A stretch of DNA of 53,046 bases from Lingula anatina (Eukaryota > Brachiopoda > Lingulata > Lingulida > Lingulidae). Position 1 is the stretch's first letter. The number at the start of each line of letters is the position of its first letter. The notes under the pieces were generated by a model. That model was not told the DNA's origin and made no database searches. It was given only the letters and a program-made list of their open reading frames with translations. The stretch covers positions 1-53,046 of the forward strand of contig NW_019773753.1 in assembly GCF_001039355.2 (NCBI RefSeq). Reading direction: 5' to 3'. This document shows, piece by piece, positions 1 to 9,622 of this stretch. A program made the position numbers and the translations under genes.

Positions 1-250
1 GGGGGGGGGGGGGGGGCTGGAACGACAGGCCTCGAATGCGAAGCCGACCATCACCCCTTTGGTGTGGAGTTTGGGGCCTGCTAAAGGGCCCCGAAATTTT
101 TTGTTTTGAAGAGCAAACAGTGCCTTATGATTCGGTTAAGAATTACGATTTAGCTAGTCAAAATTCTAATTTCAAGAATATTGGTGTGATATGTTTTTTA
201 GAAACTGAAGGGGGGGAAGACCCCCCTGACCCCCCTCTAAATCCGCTACC
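1..250 (+). mobile_element. hAT-like MITE, copy 1 (left end cut by window)
   Basis: This stretch closely matches the element at 3548-3825: both contain 'gaatgcgaagccgacc', a block reading 'ggggcct..aaagggcccc', the A+T-rich middle and the right end 'ccctctaaatccgc'. Its left terminus lies outside the window or within the opening poly-G run. It sits in intron 3 of the first fibrinogen-related gene at the position occupied by copy 2 in the second gene, so the insertion predates that tandem duplication. The open frame running through it is a translated transposon, not a gene. Confidence 0.7.
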
Positions 251-605
251 GATCCGGTCCTCACCACTGAGAAGTGTTAGTACAGATGGAGTACAACAAT
301 TAGTTGGAACAAGTTGTAATGCTACGAACTTCATGACCCATACTCAATGTATCGGAGGACAACACAAATATCAATTAGAGCTGAGCGCTGCTGAAAGGCA
401 CTACATTTATCCTGCCTAAAAGCTCGCCGATATCATAAGTATGCCTATGTCCTTTATTGAACAGAAACAAAGCTTGAACTTTGGTTAAAAATAAGTCACC
501 TTTGGTTCATTATGCACCAATCTTCATTGGCAAATATAACTAGATTCCGCTCAGTTTTTAACTTAATTTTTCTCAGAATCATAGTTCATGGGTTTTTCCG
601 TTTAC

Positions 606-1879
606 CTGTTGAAGTCTAATTCCGGACCAGTCCTTCGCATAAGAACCGTCCATCCCCGTTCACAATAAACTTGAATTGCCTTTCTCATGGAATGAACGTG
701 AATCCAAAACACACCACCATCCAAGTCTGAAATGTAACGGAAATTGACCCATGGCTGTTTCTATAACCATCTAACCATCGTATTCTCAAATGAGGCAAAT
801 CTTCGTGGTGCCCTTTATCCGGGCACCCTCTTACCACCTGTATCGTACATGTAGTTATTCCTATCTATATTCGCCATAGTTTTCACTTTTGTTTCTTTTT
901 TTTCACCGCTTATATCTGACTTTACTTCGATATTGCACTACATGAACTCGCCAACATTTCATGTATAAATTCATATAGAGTTTGACACTGCTTGATTCTT
1001 ATTTTCCCATTTTTAATATGAATAAAAAAACTCTGGCCACTCACAAAAACAAACATTTGATAAACGCTTTTCCAGTATAGGTTTGAAAAATGGGGATTTT
1101 TTTGTTTTGAAATTGCACTTCTATAATTATTTCGACCATTGGGCAAGGAAACATATTGAAAAATATTACTTACTGTAATCAGCACAGTCCTTTGGAATCT
1201 AAAACAAATACACAGAAATACAAGGTTTTATTTGTCCGCCTGATCCTTTGACCAAGAAATAATAAGTTAAACAAAAATACAAAATATGTATTGCAATCAT
1301 GAAACTGGTTCACCCGGCCCTTAACTGAAGTTTGAAACTTTCAATCAAAACACCTAACTTACCGGGTAGAAGACATCACACATAAAACAGGCACACATTC
1401 GAACGAAAATAGCAGCAGTACGACGAGTTTGTTTTTTTTTTTGTTTTTTTTTTGTGCAAAAGTAATATGAAGGCAGAAGCTCACAAATCCCACGACACCC
1501 CCTCCCTTTTGTACGCTCACTATTTTAAAACTTAGCTTGCCACAAAATGCATATGACCTACCTTCATGTAGTAAGTGCTTTCAGTATCATCAACAAGAGA
1601 TGTGGAACTAGTGTCGAACTCTGTACCTGTATTCAATTCACATGTCATATCGTCCAATCTCATGTTAAAAGACTTGCACTGGGTATTTTTCTCACAGAGA
1701 TTGGCACACTCAACACTACTGTTCTGCGTCGTTCTGTCCAAAACAGACCCTGACAGATATTTTCCCCGTTTGAATAGGAACAATCGTGCATTTGGATGCG
1801 AATCTTCCTCTGTAATGTGATTCAGAATGCAGACTGTGCTGCTCATAGCTAAGCATATCACCAGTAATCTTCCTAACAT
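606..1879 (-). CDS. PAN + fibrinogen-related secreted protein, gene A (3' end outside window)
   Basis: This is a secreted, probably lectin-like recognition protein. Coding exons on the minus strand are 1879-1562, 1198-1174 and 726-606; the fourth exon would lie left of base 1. Exon 1 begins MLGRLLVICLAM, a clear signal peptide, followed by a PAN/apple-type cysteine block (ECANLCEKNTQCKSF, then TCEL). The 25-nt exon 2 encodes IPKDCADY, the usual entry to a fibrinogen C-terminal domain. Exon 3 carries the first part of that domain (GGVFWIHVHSMRKAIQVYCE..GWTVLMRR). All junctions are GT-AG and the phases join. Exons and introns are nearly identical to gene B, about 3.55 kb to the right, indicating a recent tandem duplication. 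Ligand and function are unknown; roles in innate recognition are known for molluscan fibrinogen-related proteins. Confidence 0.82.
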
Positions 1880-2979
1880 ATCTGATATGGACTTCTATAA
1901 TATTTTCGGGTTTAAGAATGATTAAACACTCACGTTTTGTCTCCTATACCTCATATACTCATAATACGACTTTCGCCTTTCTCCAAACCTCTCGTGATTT
2001 TGAATGATAGTTTTTTCGAGATTACACGAGTTAAAATCGAAAATTGACTGTTTGTGTCGTTGATTACCATGGCAAAGCAATTGTATATACTTGGCAAACA
2101 ACATAATGTTAGCCGAGCAGAAAGCGTGTAACACGTATAAGTCATGTTCGGCCCTTTTAATAAGTATATTTCACACAATTATTGATGTTCTCTCGTGGCG
2201 GCAAATGAATACGGCGCGATAATTTACGTATGCTTCTGAATGACATTAAATAACTCAAACATTTGCTTAAAGGAGAATTTTGGTTTTAGCATAGAAACTA
2301 AGTTCCTCCATGTCAAGCTCATAATACTCTCTGTCCCACCCAGAGGTAGCAGGAAAGAACGGAAATATCAAGGTGACAAAACGCCCTTTTCTACGAGGCA
2401 GTTAGGTGCCATTTTGACCCACAAAAATAAAGTTAAGTCGATACCATCTCTTTTCATCTCCACCTTGATTTGTTTCATAATTGTTTTGTGTTTATGTACA
2501 ATTTTAAGGCAAAAAAATTCAATAAAACACATTTAAAAAGGGAAAAAAAGGATTGTGATGATCCTTGCTCGACGTCAGCATTAGCGCCACCTATACCCGA
2601 GTGCAAAATTATGTCGTCAGTTAGTCCTTGTGGTGCGGACAACACTTTTGAGATATTAAAAAAGAACACAGAGATAACACATGTATTTTAATAGAACTCT
2701 TATAGCAGCATGACCTACCGGTGAAATCAAGTAGTATGAAGTACATGACCACAAAATAAGTGTATTTACGTACATCAATACACACAGCTATGATTATTCT
2801 TTAAAGAAATCTATTCTGCCAATTACGACAACCTTTCTTAATTTTCAATCACAAGTTATTCATCATCAAGTCTAGACTTGGATAAAAATTTCTATCAGAT
2901 TGATACTGATGTTAGATATAAAATGAACAAGAGACGAAAGCACGATTTTTTTCTTACATTATTTTACAACAAAACCTCG
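1880..2979. other. Intergenic spacer between fibrinogen-related genes A and B
   Basis: This is upstream DNA of gene A and downstream DNA of gene B. Part of it (about 1900-2430) is a diverged copy of 5450-5970 upstream of gene B, including the block around 'atactcataatacgactttcg' and the later 'tctacgaggcagttag'. It is therefore the duplicated upstream region of the family and may contain shared promoter elements. The short open frames here show no family resemblance and I see no further gene. Confidence 0.6.
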
Positions 2980-5425
2980 TTATATTTTAATCTTCATAAC
3001 AGCCCAACGTAATAAAACACTGTCTTCGCCATTTTTACCGGGCAAACCGGAGTGTTTGAACCAGAAAAAGCAACTTGACAAACAGTGCCCCGGAACCGCC
3101 ATCTTACCAGTAAGAGTGACGGTGGTACATTTATTATACCACCATCCTCCCTCAAACTTCTGGCTACAGTTTATATCATTGTCATTGTCATAGGTATAAA
3201 ATCTCCGGAGGTGATAATACCATAACTTATCCGTCAGGTTGCCCTCATTAGAATGCGATACCTTTAAAAGGTATTGATCGCCTTCTGAACCAATAAGGAA
3301 ACGTTCATGGATGTTCCAAAAGTAAGAGTCGGTCAGCATGTCCCTGACTTCGATCATTAAGGAGTAGTCCCCTTGATTGGTAAGACGATGAAACGCTTCC
3401 AATCCCAGCCAGTGGTCGCTGGCAATGTTACCAAACCCGTTTTTATAAGCTTCCCACGACCTGAAATGCACGTATGAATGGCAGCACTATCAGAAAAATT
3501 TTTCTTTCCATCTATACCTGCGTCAACCGGCGCTCACCTTTCAACCGCAGGGGCGGATCCAGGGTTATTTGAAAGGGGGAGGATCTGGAACGACAGGTCT
3601 CGGATGCGAAGCCGACCATCACCCGTTTGGTGTAGGGTTTGGGGCCTATTAAAAGGCCCCAAAAATTTTGCGGCGTTTTGAAGAGCAAACAGTGCCATTT
3701 GATTCGGTTTAGAATTACGATTTAGCTAGTCACAATTCTAATTTCAAAGCGGAATATTGGTGTGATATATTTTTTAGAAACTGAAGGGGGGGGGAAGACC
3801 CCCCTGACCCCCTCTAAATCCCCCACTCAACCGGTCCTCACCACTGAGAAGTGTGCGCCGGCTGTCACAAGTATAAGTACAGGTGGAGTACAACAATTAG
3901 TTGGCACAAGTTGTAATGCTAGGAACTTCATGTCCGATACTCAATGTATCGGACGACAACGCAAATATCAATTAGAACTGAGTGCTGCTGAAAGGCACTA
4001 TCCTGCCCAAAAGCTCGCCGATATCATAAGTATGCCTATGTTGTTTATTGAACAGAAGCAAAGCTTGTACTTTGGTTAAAAATAAGTCACCTTTGGTTCA
4101 TTATGCACCAATCTTCATTGGGAAACTATGACTAGATTTCGCTCGTTTTTTACTTAATTTTTCTCAGAATCATAGTTCATGGGGTTTTCCGTTTACCTGT
4201 TGAAGTCTAATTCCGGACCAGTCCTTCGCATAAGAACCGTCCATCCCCGTTCACAATAAACTTGGATTGCCTTTCTCATGGAATGAACGTGAATCCAAAA
4301 CACACCACCATCCAAGTCTGAAATGTAACGGAAATTGGCCCATGGCAATTTCTGTTACCATCTAACCATCGTATTCTCAAATGAGGCAAATCTTCATGGT
4401 GCCTTTTATCCGGGCACCCTCTAATTACCACCAGTGCCGTATTCATTGCTATCTATATTCTCACTAGTCTTCATTTCTGTTTCTTTCTATCACCAGTTAT
4501 GTCTGAATTTACTTCAATATTGCAGTACATAAACTCGCTAACGTTATGGATTCATATAGGGTTTGCACTGCTTGATTTCAATTTTCACATTTTTATATAA
4601 ATGTAAATAAAAAACTCTGGCCACTTAGAAACGAAAAGTTTATAAACACTTTTCAAGTATTGGATTGAAAAAGGGATTTTTAAAAATAATTATTTGTATT
4701 TTTATCATTATTTCGACCATTGGGCAAGGAATCATATTGAATAATATTACTTACTGTAATCGGCACAGTCCTTTGGAATCTAAAACAAATGCACAGAAAT
4801 ACCAAGGTTTTATTTGTCCGCTTGATCCTATGACCACGAAATAAAAGGTTTAACAAAGGTACAAAATACAAAATATGTCTTGCAATCATGAAACCGGTTC
4901 ACCCTTAACTGAAGTTTGAAACTTTCAATCAAAACACCTAAGTTAGAAGACATCACACATAAAACAAGCATTCATTCGAACGAAAATAGCAGCAGTACGA
5001 CGAATATTTCTTGTACAAAAAGAAGCTCACAAATCCCATGACCCCCCCCCCCTTTTGTACGCTTACTATTTTAAAACTAATCTTGCAACAAACTGCATAT
5101 GACCTACCTTCATGTAGTACGTGCTTTCAGTATCATCAACAAGAGATGTGGAACTAGTGTCGAACTCTGTACCTGTATTCAATTCACATGTCATATCGTC
5201 CAATCTCATGTTAAAAGACTTGCACTGGGTATTTTTCTCACAGAGATTGGCACACTCAACACTACTGTTCTGCGTCGTTCTGTCCAAAACAGACCCTGAC
5301 AGATATTTTCCCCGTTTGAATAGGAATAATCGTGCATTTGAATGCGCACCTTCCTCTATAATGTGTTTCAGAATGCAAACTGTGCTGTTCATAGCTAAGC
5401 ATATCACCAGTAATCTTCCTAACAT
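2980..5425 (-). CDS. PAN + fibrinogen-related secreted protein, gene B (complete)
   Basis: Four coding exons on minus: 5425-5108, 4779-4755, 4317-4197 and 3460-2980, summing to 945 nt and 314 residues with continuous phase. Exon 1 holds a signal peptide (MLGRLLVICLAMNSTVCIL) and a PAN/apple-like domain with four visible cysteines (about residues 55-90). The fibrinogen-related domain (about residues 107-314) starts IPKDCADY, continues through RSWEAYKNGFGNIASDHWLG, and retains the calcium-site region TYDNDND and the GGWWYNKC core. The usual C-terminal pocket, which normally ends YSLK.TEMKIRP, is altered: it contains an extra CLSSC pair and ends RWAVMKIKI. A MITE insertion (3548-3825) lies in intron 3. 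Such proteins are secreted and bind carbohydrate or other surface ligands in invertebrates; the ligand here is unknown. The gene-level call is firm. Confidence 0.9.
3548..3825 (+). mobile_element. hAT-like MITE, copy 2, with target-site duplication
   Basis: The element starts 'caggggcggatccaggg' and ends 'ccctctaaatccccca', imperfect terminal inverted repeats of the CAGNGGCGGAT type. It is flanked by 'tcaaccg' on both sides (3541-3547 and 3827-3833). The homologous intron of gene C (around 7013-7022) has a single 'tcaaccgg' and no element, so it serves as an empty site. At about 278 bp with no coding capacity, it is a non-autonomous element. A 7-8 bp duplication plus these termini fits the hAT superfamily. 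Confidence 0.8.
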
Positions 5426-6384
5426 GTCTGAAAAGGGGTTCTATAATATTTTCGCGACTAAGAATGTTTTAACACCCGCGTTATGTCTCCTATATCCCAT
5501 ATACTCATAATACGACTTTCGCCTGTCTCCAACCCTCTCGTGATTATGAATGATAACATGAGTTACAATCGAAAATTGTTTGAATAATTGATTACCATGG
5601 CAAAACAATTTTATTTCCTTGACAAACATCATATGTTAGCTGAGCAGAAAGCGTGTAACACGTACAAGTTATGTATTCCCTTTTTAATACGTATATTAAT
5701 GATGATTATCGATGTTCTCTCGTGGCGGTAAATGAATGCGGCGCGATAATTTACCTATGCTTCTGAATGATAATAAATAACTCAAACATTTGCTTGTAGG
5801 CTAAAAAGGTCTAACTGAAAATTCGGTTTTAGTATTTTATAGTATTTTAGTTTTAGAAACCGAATTCCTCCATGATAGGCTTAAAGACTTTCTATAGTTC
5901 CCAGAGAAAGGGTGGAAGAATAGGTGTATCGAGAAGAAAAAACACCCTTTTCTACGAGGCAGTTAGACCACATTCTCATACCTAGATCGATCTAGCAAGA
6001 GCAACCCATCTCCGAGGGGTTTCTTGCTAAATTATGTTCAGCTTAAGCGGCTCGGATGTCTGGCACCCGCCAGATATCGTGCCAGATATGTAAGCAAAGC
6101 TAAAAAATATATTACCTCGTGCCCATCCATTAAAATCTCTCTTCTGCTAGCCAATGAACACATTACACCACCTGTACAGCACCATGAGCTATGGTAGTGT
6201 ACAGGTAATATATATTAAGCAGTATATTTCACATATATCAAATCATACCGCAATGCTTAGATTAACAAATAAACATATATATTATCCTTTACATAAGCTT
6301 TTCTGGTGTTTTGTTTATCATAATTCGTTTATATAAATCGATAGTGTTACAAGAGAATTTCGATCTGGACGAAGTTGACTTTGG
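5426..6384. other. Intergenic spacer between fibrinogen-related genes B and C
   Basis: This is the upstream region of gene B followed by the downstream region of gene C. About 5450-5970 matches 1900-2430 upstream of gene A. From about 5985 there is a decayed copy of the fold-back MITE listed separately. Nothing else coding is recognisable; the short frames at 6154-6336 do not resemble a known family. Confidence 0.55.
5985..6080 (+). repeat. Decayed fold-back MITE fragment
   Basis: The segment contains 'ctagatcgatctag', 'ttgctaaattatgttcagc' and 'cagcttaagcggctcggatg', which align with 'gtcagcttaaccggcttaaatg' of the intact element at 35477-35693 and its relatives. Only part of the element is present and no termini can be drawn. 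Confidence 0.5.
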
Positions 6385-8782
6385 TTAAGGAGAGGACAAG
6401 CATCTTAAGTGTGACTGGCATTCATTCTGCAATAGTTCATCCCTAGCCCTTTTAATCTTCAAAGCAGCCCAGCGTAACAAAGTGCTCTCACCGCTACTGC
6501 CACTGGACACACTGGTGTGTTTGAACCACCTTAGGCATTTTGACAAACATTCCCCCGGCATCGCCATTTTAGCTGTAAGCGAGACACGGGTGCAGGTGTC
6601 GTACCACCACCCTGCCCCGTACTTTAGGCCACAGCTCTTATTATTGTCATTGTCATAGGTATGAAATCTCTGGAGGTTATTATACCATAACTTATCCGTC
6701 AGGTTGCCCTCAGTAGAAAGCGATAAGTTTAAAACATATTGATCGGATTCCGGACCAATACGGAAACGTTCACGGATGTTCCAAAAGTAAGAGTCGGTCA
6801 GCAAGTCTCTCACCTCGATCATTAAGGAGTAGTTTCCCTGATTGGTAAGATGATGAAACGCTTCCAATCCCAGCCAGTGGTCGCTGGCAATGTCACCAAA
6901 TCCGTTTTTATAAGCTTCCCACGACCTGAAAGGCACGTACGAATGGCAACACCAAAAGAACATTTTTTTCTTTTAAAACATCTGTACTTGTGACAACCAG
7001 CACACACCTGTCAACCGGTCGTCACTCATGAGGTGTTCGCCGGTTGTCACGAGTACAGACAGTGTACAACAATTAATCGACACAATTTGTAATGCCACGC
7101 GCGTCATGTCTTCGACTCAACGTATCAACCGAGTGCTATGAAAACAACTACATATAGTGACCTAAACTTCATAGGGTTCAACAGCTTCGGCCTATATATA
7201 TTACAAGTTTTCCTATGTCGTTTCTTGAACGGACACAAAGCTTGTTGTATGGTGGGTGGCTAAAGTTAAATTGCCTTTGCTTATCAATCTCCCCAAGCAA
7301 AATATCATTAGACTATTATTACTTAATTTTCAAAAAAAAACACACTAGAGCGTGGCATTTTCCGTTTACCTGTTGAAATTTAATTCCGGCCCAGTCCTTC
7401 GCATAAGAACTGTCCATCCCCGTTCACAATAAACTTGAATTGCCTTTCTCATGGAATGAACGTGAATCCAAAACACACCACCATCCACGTCTGAAATGAA
7501 ACGTTATTTCAGTTCCACGGTTAACACTTTTTAAAAATCTAACCATTGATAGCGCACATCACCATGGTGATCTTTTTCCCCCCTCTACATGTATCAACTC
7601 GTTACTCATTACTCATTACTTACTACATAGTATTTCCATAATTTTTTCACTTATTTTTTTTTCTTTTGTTATCTGCATTTACTTATCCGTCTCCACCCTG
7701 ATATCCCAGGTTTCTGATGTAGTTGAGAAATAGTATACAAAATTGAAGTATGGGCGACACAATGATTTTGTAACAGACTTCTTACGTTCCCTGTTGTAAG
7801 AGAGTACGCAGTGTAACTCATTTTGCCCTATTTGAAACCATAGATGTTTAAAATGTATATAGCGATTTATAATAAAGATATGAGACCGCTTGATTACAAA
7901 TAAAAAACCTATTTCGACCATATTGTACAAGTTTGAAGGGAATTGTATTACTTACTGTAATCAGCACAGTCATTTGGAATCTAAAACAATAAATGTGAAA
8001 TAGAAACAGCAAGGATTTACTCGCACGTCTGATCCTATGAATAAAAATAGACAGTAAAAACATGCCGTTTCCAAAAAGACAAAGCTTGTGTTCCCTCAGC
8101 TCACGTTTGAAAATATTTAATAAAACACTCACTAACGAATATAACACATTAGAAAGGTGCACAGTTGCAAAAGGGGGGTTCTTTTTCTGAAAATGTGGAC
8201 CTTTTGTCACGAAACCTTAGTTTACCTTAATCAAATTAACAAAGAAAGGACATTTTCCAGCAAAAAGGGGGTTCTTTCGAACCCCCTCCACCCCAAACCC
8301 TCCTGGCTACAGGTCTGCATTCGAACGAAAATAGCAGTAGTATGATGACTTTTTTATTCTTATGGCGGCTAATTTTTATACGGTACGACCCCCTCCCTTC
8401 CGTTTTCTAGGGTCCTCGTTTTTTTTTTATAACCTCATTATGAAATATGTTTATTGCTTACCTTCATGTAGTGCGTGCTTTGAATATCATCAACAAGAGA
8501 TGTAGAACTAGCGTCGTACTCTGTACCTGTATTCAATTCACATGCCATATCGTCCAATCTCATGTTAAAAGACTTGCATTGAGTGTTTTTCTCACAGAGA
8601 TTGGCGCATTCTACACTACTGTTCTTTGTCATTCGTTCCAAAACGAACTTTGGCAAATATTTCTCCCGTTTGAAAAGAAAATAATTTATACTTGAATTCG
8701 AACTTTCAGCCATAATGTAATTCAGAATGCAAACTGCACTGCACAGAGCAGAGCATAGTACCGATATACGTCTTCCTGGCAT
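6385..8782 (-). CDS. PAN + fibrinogen-related secreted protein, gene C (complete)
   Basis: Four coding exons on minus: 8782-8462, 7980-7956, 7490-7370 and 6925-6385, summing to 1008 nt and 335 residues. The layout equals genes A and B, including the 25-nt micro-exon (IPNDCADY) and the 121-nt exon. Exon 1 begins MPGRRISVLCSALCSAVCIL (signal peptide) followed by the PAN/apple cysteines. The fibrinogen-related domain contains RSWEAYKNGFGDIASDHWLG, TYDNDNNKSC, GAGWWYDTC and a CLSKC pair in the modified C-terminal pocket. Unlike gene B it ends with about 21 extra residues after the final strand (RARDELLQNECQSHLRC..). It is the most diverged member of the trio and its intron 3 lacks the hAT-like insertion, so it split off before that insertion. 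Expected to be secreted; ligand unknown. Confidence 0.88.
8160..8320. repeat. Probable small insertion in intron 1 of gene C
   Basis: A block bounded by 'aaaaggggggttcttt' on the left and 'aaccctcctggctacagg' on the right interrupts intron sequence that is otherwise alignable to genes A and B (homology resumes at 'cattcgaacgaaaatagcag'). G-rich and C-rich ends resemble those of small non-autonomous transposons, but I could not fix its borders or a target-site duplication. Confidence 0.4.
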
Positions 8783-9622
8783 ATCTGAATATCTCTAAGA
8801 TTTTCATGATTAAGAATAAAACAACTGCTTTAAGTCTATTTTCGAGATTACCCGAGTGTCAATCGAATATTGATAATGTTGTGAATTTTTGTGTTGCCGG
8901 TAACCATGACAAAACAGCAAAAATGCTTTAGTCCAATATGTATTTTATTTACTTGACAAACAAGATGTATCCATTGGAGGAGAATGCTGACATATGTATG
9001 AAATATGCATGTCGCTTATAATTACTATACCACCTCCCTGATATTGATGTTTCTCATGACAAGGCAAAAATACGGTGCAGTAATGGGTCTATGCTTTAGA
9101 AAAGCAATAATGAATTAAACGATTGGTTTCATCTAACCAATATGCGTCAGACCTTTAAATAGTGAAAAATCAATTGTCTTCCAAATTTCAGTTTTACACA
9201 ACGGATGTACGTGCTATTAAAAACTATGAAGAAAAGTTATGGTCTTTAAACACGTTTTCGAGTTCAAGTCTTGTCTTTACAGTTGCAGGTTCCAGGAGTT
9301 TTTATACGGCATATAGGAATGATTAATACTATCCAAGAACGTACTTTCTAGTAATACGTCGTTGAGGTGCATACATGTATATCGCGTGGCAACATTGTAT
9401 TTTCTTCTTTATTGTCATGACAGTCATTTATTAAAAAGTTCATTTATACAGTACATGTTCACATAGATATACCGGTAACTGTTTTAATATGATGTTTTCC
9501 AAAACTGGAAATATTATTGGCAAAAGTTATTTTCATCAGGGTATAAAAAGAAAAAAAAATCATTTTAAAAGGTGGTCTTCGACCTACGGCAATCAATCCC
9601 AACACGCTCTCAAACATAAGCC
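8783..9622. other. Intergenic DNA, nothing recognisable
   Basis: This is A+T-rich sequence between the 5' end of fibrinogen-related gene C and the 3' end of the MIEAP-like gene. It should hold the promoter of gene C at its left end and the 3' UTR of the next gene at its right end, but I can pick out no specific site. The open frame at 9489-9680 is antisense to the last exon of the neighbouring gene over its right part. Confidence 0.5.

Noticed and set aside
36-419. Plus-strand frame of 127 residues, with a similar frame at 3762-4079
   Set aside because: Both are translations of the hAT-like MITE and adjoining intron DNA; no codon conservation or known domain.
1547-1820. Plus-strand frames over the PAN exons (also 5099-5510 and 8447-8695)
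   Set aside because: They are antisense shadows of exon 1 of the fibrinogen-related genes and are conserved only because the sense strand is.
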